DNA from: an uncultured bacterium
GTDB taxonomy: Bacteria; Chloroflexota; Anaerolineae; JACIWP01
DNA: 6,246 nucleotides
NCBI GenBank assembly: GCA_903872005.1
Contig: CAIQJD010000617.1
Location: 1-6,246, forward strand
Direction of reading: 5' to 3'
Below, piece after piece: positions 1 to 6,223 of the stretch. The notes beneath the pieces were generated by a model. The model was not told the DNA's origin, did not search any database, and saw only the letters and a program-made list of their open reading frames with translations. The stretch's first letter is position 1; each line of letters opens with the position of its first letter. The translations under genes and the position numbers were made by a program.

Positions 1-512
1 AGGTCGCCAACCTTATCGTCGCGCAGTTGCTCTACTTGGATCGCGAAGACCCGGAGAAAGAAATCTCCATGTACATCAACTGCCCCGGCGGGGAAATCTA
101 CCCCGGCCTGGCCGTGTATGACACAATGCAGTTGGTGCGCGCGCCGGTTTCCACCATCGCCGTTGGCTGGACCGCCAGCATGGGAACCGTGCTTCTGGCC
201 GCCGGCACCAAGGGCAAGCGCTACGCCCTGCCGCACGCCACCGTCCACATGCACCCCGCCGGCGGCGGCGCGCGCGGCTACGCGCCCGACGTGGAAATCC
301 AGGTGCGCGAGCTGATGCGTATGCAAGACCTGCTGAAAGGCATCCTGGCGCGCCATACCGGCAAGCCAGTCGAACAGATCACCAAAGACTTCGAGCGAGA
401 CTACTTCATGAGCGCCCAGGCCGCCAAAGAATACGGTCTTGTGGACGAAGTCTTGGCCAATGCGGACGAAACACCTGCCGGCGCGCCTGCTGAAGCCGGC
501 GCCAAAAGCTAA
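1..512 (+). CDS. clpP: ATP-dependent Clp protease proteolytic subunit ClpP (5' end missing)
   Basis: This is the serine peptidase that forms the barrel-shaped degradation chamber of the cytoplasmic ClpXP protease. The reading frame is already open at the window edge (VANLIVAQLLYLD, codons from base 3), which aligns with about residue 53 of E. coli ClpP, so roughly 50 N-terminal residues lie outside. All three catalytic residues are visible: Ser in TASMGT (177-179), His as the second His of HMHP (252-254) and Asp in ERDYFMS (399-401). Family blocks YINCPGGEIYPGLAVYDTM, TKGKRYALPH and AAKEYGLVDEV are present. Two oddities stand out: GWTASMG replaces the usual GQAASMG/GMAASMG, and HMHPAGGGARG replaces the usual MIHQPLGGARG, losing the Gln-Pro after the His. 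A low-complexity Ala/Pro/Glu tail of about 18 residues ends the protein. clpX starts 15 bases after the stop, so the two are almost certainly co-transcribed. The TTG at 27 is internal, not the start. Confidence 0.96.
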   Translation, partial: VANLIVAQLLYLDREDPEKEISMYINCPGGEIYPGLAVYDTMQLVRAPVSTIAVGWTASMGTVLLAAGTKGKRYALPHATVHMHPAGGGARGYAPDVEIQVRELMRMQDLLKGILARHTGKPVEQITKDFERDYFMSAQAAKEYGLVDEVLANADETPAGAPAEAGAKS

Positions 513-513
513 C

Positions 514-522
514 GAGGTGAGG
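514..522 (+). promoter_or_regulatory. clpX ribosome binding site
   Basis: GAGGTGAGG lies in the 15-base gap between the clpP stop (510-512) and the clpX ATG (528). The gap is too short to hold a separate promoter, so clpX is probably translated from the clpP transcript through this site. It supports the ATG at 528 as the start. Confidence 0.75.
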
Positions 523-527
523 GACGG

Positions 528-1898
528 ATGAGCACCAGGTCAACAGGCGCCGGCGTGCAACGTTGTTCGTTTTGCCGGCGCAGTCAGGACGAAGTCGGTC
601 GCCTGATCGCCGGGCCAGAACAAGTCTACATCTGCGACGAATGTGTGGATCTCTGCAAAGAGATTCTGGATGAAGAGCCGCGCGAGACGCCGGCGACCAT
701 CAGCCCGGAGGTGAATCTCTCGCCCAAGGAACTGTTCGAGAAGCTCAATGAATTCGTCGTGGGGCAAGACCAGGCCAAGAAAGTACTCTCCGTCGCCGTC
801 TACAATCATTACAAGCGCATCCGTTCCCAGGGCAAGCCATCGGATGTTGAGATCCAGAAGAGCAACATCGTTCTCATCGGGCCTACCGGCTGCGGCAAGA
901 CCCTGCTGGCCCAAACCCTGGCGAAACTGCTCAACGTTCCCTTCACCATCGCTGACGCTACCTCATTGACCGAAGCCGGCTACGTGGGCGAAGACGTCGA
1001 GAACATCCTGCTGCATCTCATCCAGGCCGCCGAGTTCGACATCGCCCGAGCGGAGAAGGGCATCGTCTACATTGACGAGATTGACAAGATCGCGCGCAAG
1101 ACCGGCGACAACCCCTCCATCACGCGCGACGTCTCTGGCGAGGGCGTGCAGCAAGCACTGCTGAAGATTATCGAAGGCACCGTCGCCAACGTGCCGCCCC
1201 AGGGCGGGCGCAAACACCCCCACCAGGACTTTCTGCAAATCAACACATCGAACATCCTATTCATCTGTGGCGGAGCCTTCGACAACCTGGAAGAAATCGT
1301 CGGCAAACGCGTGGAGGAAAAGGGGCGCGTCGGCTTCACGCGGGAACACACGCCGGCCGACTGCGGCCCGAACGAGAAGGTCGGCGGGGGGCGCGCCAAT
1401 CTCAGCGACGAAGAGCGCCAGTTGCTACAGGTCGAGCGCGAGATGCGCCGGCGCTCCGCCCTGTTGCGCCGCCTCATCCCGGATGATCTGCTGCACTATG
1501 GCCTGATCCCCGAATTCGTCGGCCGGCTGCCGGTCTTCGTCGGCCTGGACTCCATTGACCGCGTCATGATGAAGCGCATCCTCGTGGAACCCAAGAACGC
1601 CATCGTCAAACAGTTCCAGCGCCTCTTCGCGTTGGATCATGTGGACCTGGTCTTCACTGACGATGGTCTGGAAGCCGCGGCCACCGAAGCCTTCAAGCGC
1701 AAGACCGGCGCGCGCGGCCTGCGGACGATCATCGAAGAGACGCTGCTGGATGTCATGTACGAGATTCCCTCGCGGCCAGACATCAAGAAATGCGTCGTCA
1801 GCGCCGATACGATCCTGCGCCACAAGGCGCCGATCCTGCTCACGCAGACCGACCACAGCCTGCCGGCGCTGCCCACGGTGCTCAAGGAAACCGCGTGA
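528..1898 (+). CDS. clpX: ATP-dependent Clp protease ATP-binding subunit ClpX
   Basis: This 456-residue AAA+ unfoldase recognises tagged substrates, unfolds them by ATP hydrolysis and threads them into ClpP. Visible parts in order: a C4 zinc-binding domain (C13, C16, C36, C39; CSFC...CDEC); Walker A GPTGCGKT (118-125); pore-1 loop GYVGEDVEN (151-159); Walker B with DEID (183-186); the [10 protein letters not shown] block (200-209); RKH pore loop (228-230); sensor-1 region [12 protein letters not shown] (240-251); arginine finger in [11 protein letters not shown] (R333); and sensor-2 in TGARGLR (R397). The ClpP-docking tripeptide is VGF (268-270) instead of the common IGF. It is followed by about 47 residues before PDDLL, where E. 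coli has about 21, an insertion of roughly 25 rich in Arg and Glu. This largely explains why the protein is longer than E. coli ClpX (424). The ATG start is preceded by a good Shine-Dalgarno, and the N-terminus begins the zinc domain directly. The stop overlaps the end of the convergent - strand gene by 17 bases. Confidence 0.98.
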   Translation: MSTRSTGAGVQRCSFCRRSQDEVGRLIAGPEQVYICDECVDLCKEILDEEPRETPATISPEVNLSPKELFEKLNEFVVGQDQAKKVLSVAVYNHYKRIRSQGKPSDVEIQKSNIVLIGPTGCGKTLLAQTLAKLLNVPFTIADATSLTEAGYVGEDVENILLHLIQAAEFDIARAEKGIVYIDEIDKIARKTGDNPSITRDVSGEGVQQALLKIIEGTVANVPPQGGRKHPHQDFLQINTSNILFICGGAFDNLEEIVGKRVEEKGRVGFTREHTPADCGPNEKVGGGRANLSDEERQLLQVEREMRRRSALLRRLIPDDLLHYGLIPEFVGRLPVFVGLDSIDRVMMKRILVEPKNAIVKQFQRLFALDHVDLVFTDDGLEAAATEAFKRKTGARGLRTIIEETLLDVMYEIPSRPDIKKCVVSADTILRHKAPILLTQTDHSLPALPTVLKETA

Positions 1899-4656
1899 CG
1901 CGCAGACGCAGCGCATCCCCGGCGCCGGCCTCTTTGATGGGGCCGGCGCCTTTGTTTGCCGCAGCCTGGCGCCGACCGAAGCCACGCGGCGCAACCAGCA
2001 CGCCGGCCAGCAGCGCCCCACCGAGGACGAACCAGACCAGCGAGCCGGTCGGCCGACCGCTCTCCTGCGCGCCGGTTTCCAGGCGCGTCAGCCGCGCCTC
2101 CAGGTCCGTGAGCTGCTGCCCCTGCTCTGCCAATTGCGTCTCCAGGCCGGCCTTTTCCGTTTCCAGACGCGCAATCTGCTCCGCCTGCGCTTGCGTCACC
2201 TGATAGAGTCCCTGCATGGCCGCCAGCGCCACGCCATCGGCGTCCACCGTAGCAATGGATGTGTTATCTTCGCCAAGACCGAAGACGGCGTAGAAGTCCT
2301 GCGCCGTCGGGCCAAGATGGCGCACCGTCTCGTCCTGCGCAACGTAGTTCCAGGAAGCGATGGGCAGCCGCGCCAATTGCTCCAACGTGGCGCGCCCGTC
2401 GGCCGGCGCAAAGTTCTCTTTCAGATTGGCGTCGCTCACCGAAGACCATGATCCGCCGCCAGCCGGCACGCGCACCCCCATGGTCATGCCCGCATTGGTG
2501 TAGAAGTAAACCCCGCCGCTGGCTCGCGCCGTCCACCGATAGTCGCTGCTGCAAATCACTGGCGAGAGCGTCGAATTATCCGCCCAGACGAAACAGCCCT
2601 GATTGTTGGCCCACGCCTGGCGGCCGGCGGCGAAGCTATAGTCGCCGGTAGCGAAATTCGAGCTGCCCCCGGCAACCATCGCGAAATCGCCATCGGCCGT
2701 GTTGTCGTGACCTCCAAGCACCGTCGCTCGCTCGCCGGCCGCGCGGTTGTCATTGCCGCCGGCGACCGTAGCGTTCAGCCCCGTGGCGAAGTTGCCGACG
2801 CCGCCGGCGATGACCGAACCATCCGCCGTCGCCTGGTTGCTCCATCCGCCGCCCACCGTAGCGAACTGGTTGCCGGCCACATTGCCAACGCCGCCGGCCA
2901 CCGTGGCGTACTGCGCGTCCGTAACGCTGACATTGTCGTTGCCGGCCTGGTTATCGCCGCCCCCGCCGATGACGCCATAACGATCCGTCGCCCGGTTGCA
3001 GGTGCGCCAGTCGGCCGGGTTGGTGCAGCTTCCGCCGGCAATCGTCGTGGACTCCGCCAACGCCTGGTTGCCGTGGCCGCCGGCTACGGCCGACCACGGC
3101 CCGTCGGCCAGATTCCCCTGCCCGCCGGCTACCGTCGCGAAAAGATTGCGGGCCAGGTTGCTCTCGCCGCCGCCGACTGCGGCGCGCGCGCCGCTGGCCT
3201 CGTTGCCATTGCCGCCGGCCACCGCCGCCCGCGCGCCGGTCGCCCGGTTATTCTGTCCGCCGGCGACGACGGTCTGTTCATTCTCCGCCACGTTGTTCAA
3301 CCCGCCGCCAATAACGTCCGCGTATCCCGCTGCCCGGTTGCCCTGACCACCGGCAATGGTCGCATAGCCGGCCGTCGCCTGATTGTTCTCGCCGCCGCCC
3401 ACCGTGGCATAGGCTGCATCCAGGGGGGCCGCGTTCTTGTTGCCGGCCTGGTTGTTACCGCCGCCTCCGATCACCCCGTAATTGTCGGTCACGCGGTTGA
3501 TGCTGGCCGCATCCTGTGGATTGGAGCGCCCGCCGCCGGCGATCACCCCGTATTCGCCGCTCACTTCGTTGTCATAGCCGCCGCCAATCGTCGCATAGTG
3601 GCCGATGATCTGGTTGGACTCGCCGCCGGCGATCACCCCATAGAAACCACTGACGCTATTGGCATGCCCGCCGGCCACGGTGGCATAAGACGCCAGCGCC
3701 TGATTTTGGCCCCCTCCACCAACCGTCCCCAGGTCCTCCACCACACTGTTCGCATCGCCGCCGGCAATGACGCCGAAATCGCCAGCAACGCGGTTGCCAT
3801 AGGGCGCCTGTCCGCCGCCCCCAATCGTCACGCCGTATGCATCGTCCTGAACCGCATTGCCGGCCCAGCCCCCCACCACACTGGGGCTGGCCGCGTTGGG
3901 GTAGAGACGCAGGGCGGCCGCGCCATGAACCGCCAGCGTCAGGCTGACGCTGTCCGTGGTACCCAGGAAGTGCGCGCCGGCCATCGTGCCAGCATTCCCC
4001 TCCAGACGCCAATAGGGGCCGCTGCCGGCCTCGTCATCGCCGCATAGCCAGCCCTGGCCGTCCCATTTGGCGACCTGCCCGTTGCGGCACGTCTGGGGCA
4101 ACTGGTAGGAAGGGCGCAGACTGAATTGGCCGGCGTTCAAGGCCAGGCCAGCGCCGGCGTCATACTGCGTATCGTTGTCCACCCCATCGGCAAAACCGGC
4201 CGGAACATCCAGCAGGCCGCCCCAGGGGACAACCTGCGCGTAGAAGGCCAAAGGCGCGGCCGTGAGAGGCTGGCGCGGCGTCAATAAGGCCGGCGGATTG
4301 GCGCTGCCGGTTGGCCGCACGCTGATCTCCAAATAGAGCGCCATCCCCTGAAAAACGCCCGCGCCGAAGTCCAGTTGCGCCGTGAACAGACCATTCACGA
4401 CCGATAGCGCATCTACCTGCACCAACGGCCCCACCGCCGAGCCGCCTTCGATTTGATCGTAGAGTTGAAACAAGAAGTCGTAGAGGCCATTGGCCGGCCG
4501 ACCGCCGTCCAGCAGCCGGCCCTGATACGTAATCACCGACGCGGGCACATCCGAAAGCGAGACGCGGCCGGTCGCCTGCGCCATATCCGGCCCCATTCCC
4601 AACACCAACGCCACGAGCGCCGCAACGATGAGCAATCCCGAGACATGGCGTTTCAT
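1882..4656 (-). CDS. Secreted repeat protein with S74-type intramolecular chaperone domain and C-terminal membrane anchor
   Basis: This 924-residue protein belongs to the group usually labelled 'tail fiber domain-containing protein'. It starts with a signal peptide (KRH, hydrophobic 6-22, likely cleavage after AQA at 26-28). An N-terminal domain follows (about 40-140, from [12 protein letters not shown] to [11 protein letters not shown]), then a linker with paired Cys (C190, C205; [16 protein letters not shown]). Residues 274-673 form about 24 units of 15 residues with consensus aromatic-A-T-V-A-G-G-x-x-N-x-A-x-G-x, closed by a cap [15 protein letters not shown]. They resemble YadA-head or triple-beta-helix repeats, so a trimer is inferred. 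From SDANLKEN (741) there is a peptidase-S74 intramolecular chaperone domain with the Ser741/Lys746 pair and the blocks [21 protein letters not shown] and [12 protein letters not shown] coiled coil (about 818-862), a hydrophobic helix (871-890) and a basic RGFGRR stretch follow. The start is an ATG with AAGGAG 9 bases upstream. There are no neighbouring phage genes, so a cell-surface protein is more likely than a phage tail fibre. Its ligand or role is unknown. Confidence 0.9.
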   Translation of the reverse strand: MKRHVSGLLIVAALVALVLGMGPDMAQATGRVSLSDVPASVITYQGRLLDGGRPANGLYDFLFQLYDQIEGGSAVGPLVQVDALSVVNGLFTAQLDFGAGVFQGMALYLEISVRPTGSANPPALLTPRQPLTAAPLAFYAQVVPWGGLLDVPAGFADGVDNDTQYDAGAGLALNAGQFSLRPSYQLPQTCRNGQVAKWDGQGWLCGDDEAGSGPYWRLEGNAGTMAGAHFLGTTDSVSLTLAVHGAAALRLYPNAASPSVVGGWAGNAVQDDAYGVTIGGGGQAPYGNRVAGDFGVIAGGDANSVVEDLGTVGGGGQNQALASYATVAGGHANSVSGFYGVIAGGESNQIIGHYATIGGGYDNEVSGEYGVIAGGGRSNPQDAASINRVTDNYGVIGGGGNNQAGNKNAAPLDAAYATVGGGENNQATAGYATIAGGQGNRAAGYADVIGGGLNNVAENEQTVVAGGQNNRATGARAAVAGGNGNEASGARAAVGGGESNLARNLFATVAGGQGNLADGPWSAVAGGHGNQALAESTTIAGGSCTNPADWRTCNRATDRYGVIGGGGDNQAGNDNVSVTDAQYATVAGGVGNVAGNQFATVGGGWSNQATADGSVIAGGVGNFATGLNATVAGGNDNRAAGERATVLGGHDNTADGDFAMVAGGSSNFATGDYSFAAGRQAWANNQGCFVWADNSTLSPVICSSDYRWTARASGGVYFYTNAGMTMGVRVPAGGGSWSSVSDANLKENFAPADGRATLEQLARLPIASWNYVAQDETVRHLGPTAQDFYAVFGLGEDNTSIATVDADGVALAAMQGLYQVTQAQAEQIARLETEKAGLETQLAEQGQQLTDLEARLTRLETGAQESGRPTGSLVWFVLGGALLAGVLVAPRGFGRRQAAANKGAGPIKEAGAGDALRLRVTRFP
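1921..1957 (+). terminator. Rho-independent terminator of clpP-clpX, embedded in the opposing coding sequence
   Basis: A perfect 10-bp inverted repeat, GGCGCCGGCC (1921-1930) and GGCCGGCGCC (1941-1950), encloses a 10-base loop and is followed on the + strand by TTTGTTT. It begins 22 bases after the clpX stop, the expected place for an intrinsic terminator. On the - strand no T-run follows the hairpin, so it should act mainly on the + strand transcript. The same bases encode part of the C-terminal tail (around [11 protein letters not shown]) of the convergent repeat protein. Confidence 0.8.
2071..2436 (-). other. Peptidase S74 / intramolecular chaperone domain plus coiled coil (residues 741-862)
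   Basis: In phage endosialidases and tailspikes this domain assists trimeric beta-helix folding and then cuts itself off using a Ser-Lys dyad. Here Ser741 (2434-2436) and Lys746 (2419-2421) have the expected five-residue spacing within SDANLKEN. The conserved core WNY...RHLGP.AQDF...FG follows, then a heptad-rich helix ([19 protein letters not shown]...). The domain call is from recognised motifs; cleavage activity is inferred. Confidence 0.8.
2911..3051 (-). repeat. Long-insert repeat pair, copy 2 (units 17-18, 24 + 23 residues)
   Basis: Residues 536-582 have the same lengths and the same landmarks as copy 1: GG..(T/S)NP, then [12 protein letters not shown](N/D)NQAGN. The insertion here carries two Cys (C544 and C553, [11 protein letters not shown]) that copy 1 lacks; they could form a disulfide across the loop. 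The DNA has drifted at synonymous positions, so the duplication is not recent. Confidence 0.75.
3412..3552 (-). repeat. Long-insert repeat pair, copy 1 (units 7-8, 24 + 23 residues)
   Basis: Residues 369-415 comprise a 24-residue unit ([19 protein letters not shown]) followed by a 23-residue unit ([16 protein letters not shown]...). These are the first of two closely matching pairs of over-length units in the array. The second copy is at 2911-3051, ten units further along the protein. Confidence 0.75.
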
Positions 4657-4872
4657 AGAAGCAGTCTCCTTTCTTGTCTCGCCAAGAACCAGCGAGAATC
4701 GTCTATGATTGTATAGCGGGAGGCGCGACGAACATCAACGATAGAGGATGGGCTACATAGCAAATACTAAGACGCTGGGCCGGCAACGCGAGATACGCTG
4801 CCGTCCCACAAGGCAGCCAGCCGTGGAGATTGATCGGGGGAGATCGTGTTCAGGCGCGTGGAAATTCTGGCA
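4657..4872. other. Intergenic region between the flavoprotein gene and the repeat-protein gene
   Basis: These 216 bases hold no credible gene; short open frames here are not supported by a ribosome binding site or recognisable protein. The part nearest 4657 carries the Shine-Dalgarno (AAGGAG on the - strand, 4666-4671) and a candidate promoter of the repeat-protein gene. Toward 4800 there is a 6-bp inverted repeat (GCTGCC 4797-4802 / GGCAGC 4812-4817). It has no T-run on either side, so I see no convincing terminator for the flavoprotein gene. Confidence 0.7.
4708..4738 (-). promoter_or_regulatory. Candidate sigma-70-type promoter of the repeat-protein gene
   Basis: On the - strand a TTGATG (-35, at 4733-4738) precedes TATACAAT (4708-4715). 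The spacing is 17 bases to TATACA or 19 to TACAAT. The element lies about 52 bases upstream of the ATG at 4656, in the most AT-rich part of the region. This is a match to the general consensus only. Confidence 0.45.
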
Positions 4873-5808
4873 TCACGGAAACGCGTAGATTTGGCGCACA
4901 TCGCCGCCCAAAGCGGCGAAAGGCGACCAGAGAAACTCGGCGCGCCGCAGCCGAACCCGCAGGAGGTGGAGCGCCATCGGCAATTCCGCATCAAGCTGTT
5001 TCCACTCGGCTACTTGCTGATACTCGGCGCTGCCAATCGGCACCAGCGACGCCTCGCCGGCGAGCTGCGCGCCGGCCAGCTTGTTCATCCCGGCAAACTC
5101 GTCATAGATAGCGATAGACACGCGCCGATTCAGCAAGATGTTGGCGGCCTTCTCGCCGCCCTCGGTAAACACATACAGGCTGTCATCGGCGTAGACGTAT
5201 TCCACCGGCGTGGCGCGCACCCTTTCCCCGAAACCGGTGCATAGTGCGCAGGTGCTATGCGCCAGCAAGAAGCGATCCAGATGCGCTCTCACGTCGGCCG
5301 CCGGCAACTTGCGGCCGACGTCATCGCGCAGCGCCTTGATCTCCAGCGCCTGCCGCATCAACACTTCGGCGTCGAAACGCGTCATGTCCTGGAAGGGAAG
5401 TCCCGTCTGGTCGCAGAAGCTCTGGAGGGCCTCAAAGTCTTCTTCCAGCAGCCGGTTCAGGGAGATGCCGCCGCCCATAGGACGCGCCCAGACTACTGCC
5501 TCGCCCAACAAGGCGCGCAATGGCGCGAGATAGCGCTCGCCCGCCGTGTCCAGCAGGCAGACGCAAAAGAGGGCGACCTTCTTCTGGCGCAGCCAATCGG
5601 CATTCCGGCTGACGAACTCCACCAACGTCGGGTCAAGGCTCTCGGCATAAACCGGCCCGCCGATGACGAACCACTCCCAGGCGCGATGGCGCTCCTGAAA
5701 ATGCTCTGTAGTGCAATGGCGCGCCGGCCCCAGGACCAGCGCCAGCGACTGGGCGATCATATCGGTGTGGCCGTAGCGGCTCGTGTACAGGACAATAGTG
5801 CGCTGCAT
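4873..5808 (-). CDS. Flavodoxin-like domain fused to pyridoxamine 5'-phosphate oxidase-like split-barrel domain
   Basis: This 311-residue protein probably binds flavin in two domains and acts as a cytoplasmic redox protein; the substrate is unknown. Residues 1-135 read as a flavodoxin of the type found in HemG-like proteins. IVLYTSRYGHTDMIAQSLA gives beta-1 and the FMN phosphate loop (T9-T15), then FVIGGPVYAESLDP (48-60), VALFCVCLLDT (78-88) and ARPMGGGI (108-115) follow. A charged linker (about 140-170) leads to a split-barrel domain (172-311) with the features CALCTGFGERVRATPVEYV, DDSLYVFTEGGEKAANI and NRRVSIAIYDEF. That domain resembles PNPOx-like flavin or F420-type proteins. A TTG at 5826 could extend it by six residues, but AGGAGG sits 6 bases before the ATG at 5808, which decides the start. 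It begins 22 bases after the stop of the small membrane protein gene, so the two probably form an operon. No hydrophobic membrane segment is seen. It is not a classical PNPOx (pdxH), which lacks a flavodoxin domain. Confidence 0.85.
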   Translation of the reverse strand: MQRTIVLYTSRYGHTDMIAQSLALVLGPARHCTTEHFQERHRAWEWFVIGGPVYAESLDPTLVEFVSRNADWLRQKKVALFCVCLLDTAGERYLAPLRALLGEAVVWARPMGGGISLNRLLEEDFEALQSFCDQTGLPFQDMTRFDAEVLMRQALEIKALRDDVGRKLPAADVRAHLDRFLLAHSTCALCTGFGERVRATPVEYVYADDSLYVFTEGGEKAANILLNRRVSIAIYDEFAGMNKLAGAQLAGEASLVPIGSAEYQQVAEWKQLDAELPMALHLLRVRLRRAEFLWSPFAALGGDVRQIYAFP

Positions 5809-5814
5809 TCCCAG

Positions 5815-5820
5815 CCTCCT
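5815..5820 (-). promoter_or_regulatory. Ribosome binding site that fixes the start of the flavoprotein gene
   Basis: A consensus AGGAGG (CCTCCT on the + strand) lies 6 bases upstream of the ATG at 5806-5808. It falls downstream of the alternative TTG at 5824-5826, so it argues for the shorter protein beginning MQRTIVLY. Confidence 0.8.
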
Positions 5821-5830
5821 CAGCAACGTT

Positions 5831-6208
5831 TCAGGGCGTTGACGCCGGCGGCGTGAGATGCTGGTGCAGCAACGCTGCCGTGGCGCGCGTGTTCTCTTCC
5901 AGGGCCAGCATCACACCAATCAGCTCGCCAATGGCATAGAGCGTGATCGCCATGAATGCGCCGTACAGCGCCAGCGCCAGGCCTGTGACGGCAGAAGCGA
6001 CGCTCATGGCGCTCTCCATGGCCCCACCCAGCATCGCGCCGGGCAGTCCCAGACTTTGGCTGTTCAGGAAGGTGCGCGCCAGGCCGCCGCCGGCCATACT
6101 GCCGGCACACAAGGCGACCGCGCCCAACACAGTCAGCAAGGCTATCAGCGCGCCCAGCACTTTGAAGACGACGCCAATGACACGCAGGGCTTGATACCGC
6201 TTCTCCAT
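5831..6208 (-). CDS. Small membrane protein with two predicted transmembrane segments, function unknown
   Basis: This 125-residue protein has a short charged N-terminus (MEKRYQALR), then a hydrophobic segment at about 10-35 (VIGVVFKVLGALIALLTVLG...). A Gly/Ser/Ala-rich stretch follows (36-68), then a second hydrophobic segment (about 69-102, ending LYAIGELIGVMLALE) and a polar tail with EENTRATAALL. The overall look, MEKRY.ALR.IG...KVLG near the start and EENTRATA at the end, resembles small hypothetical membrane proteins I associate with Chloroflexota, but I cannot name a family or function. The ATG at 6208 is preceded by AGGAGG (6218-6223) with a 9-base spacing. The stop is 22 bases before the downstream flavoprotein ATG, suggesting co-transcription. 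Its promoter would lie at or beyond the window end. Confidence 0.8.
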   Translation of the reverse strand: MEKRYQALRVIGVVFKVLGALIALLTVLGAVALCAGSMAGGGLARTFLNSQSLGLPGAMLGGAMESAMSVASAVTGLALALYGAFMAITLYAIGELIGVMLALEENTRATAALLHQHLTPPASTP

Positions 6209-6217
6209 TTGCCTTCC

Positions 6218-6223
6218 CCTCCT
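6218..6223 (-). promoter_or_regulatory. Ribosome binding site of the small membrane protein gene
   Basis: AGGAGG on the - strand (CCTCCT region of the + strand), 9 bases before the ATG at 6206-6208. Only 38 bases lie between this start codon and the window end, so no promoter can be judged. Confidence 0.65.

Larger units (their letters stand above)
2602..3837 (-). repeat. Tandem array of about 24 diverged 45-bp units encoding 15-residue GG-N repeats
   Basis: On the - strand each unit encodes a pattern such as [15 protein letters not shown]. Most units are exactly 15 residues (45 bp), with Gly-Gly at positions 6-7 and Asn at position 10. The units are diverged at the DNA level, which points to an old array held by protein structure rather than a recent expansion. 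Five units are longer through loop insertions. On the + strand the array shows as recurrent CCGCCGGC runs every 45 bases. Confidence 0.9.

Noticed and set aside
1425..2021. A 198-codon - strand frame antisense to clpX
   Set aside because: Typical antisense shadow of a GC-rich gene; no ribosome binding site or recognisable protein, while the clpX frame is unmistakable.
1639..2451. A 270-codon + strand frame across the end of clpX and the start of the convergent gene
   Set aside because: It overlaps clpX in another frame, crosses its terminator, and its sequence is Arg/Pro/Ala-rich with no domain, as expected for a shadow frame.
2602..3840. CRISPR-like regular spacing of GC-rich short repeats
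   Set aside because: The 45-base period lies in one open frame, there are no distinct spacers, and the repeats vary in the manner of protein repeats.
2707..4047. A 446-codon open frame on the + strand, antisense to the repeat array
   Set aside because: It has the Ala/Gly/Val/Arg-rich composition of a complement frame kept open by the GC-rich 45-bp repeats, has no recognisable domain, and the opposite strand has clear signal peptide, repeats and S74 domain.
1882..4656. Prophage tail fibre gene
   Set aside because: The S74 domain suggests it, but the protein has a signal peptide and membrane anchor and no phage genes lie beside it.
4797..4817. Terminator for the flavoprotein gene from the GCTGCC/GGCAGC hairpin
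   Set aside because: Only a 6-bp stem with a 9-base loop and no T-run on the - strand side.
4846..5244. A 132-codon + strand frame opposite the flavoprotein gene
   Set aside because: It is antisense to a gene with clear flavodoxin and split-barrel motifs and has no family features of its own.
5239..5260. Inverted repeat GCATAG/CTATGC inside the flavoprotein gene
   Set aside because: A 6-bp stem with a 10-base loop within coding sequence, no T-run, and of a size expected by chance.
5809..5826. TTG start at 5826 for the flavoprotein
   Set aside because: It lies upstream of a consensus AGGAGG that is well spaced for the ATG at 5808, and the extra six residues do not belong to the flavodoxin fold.
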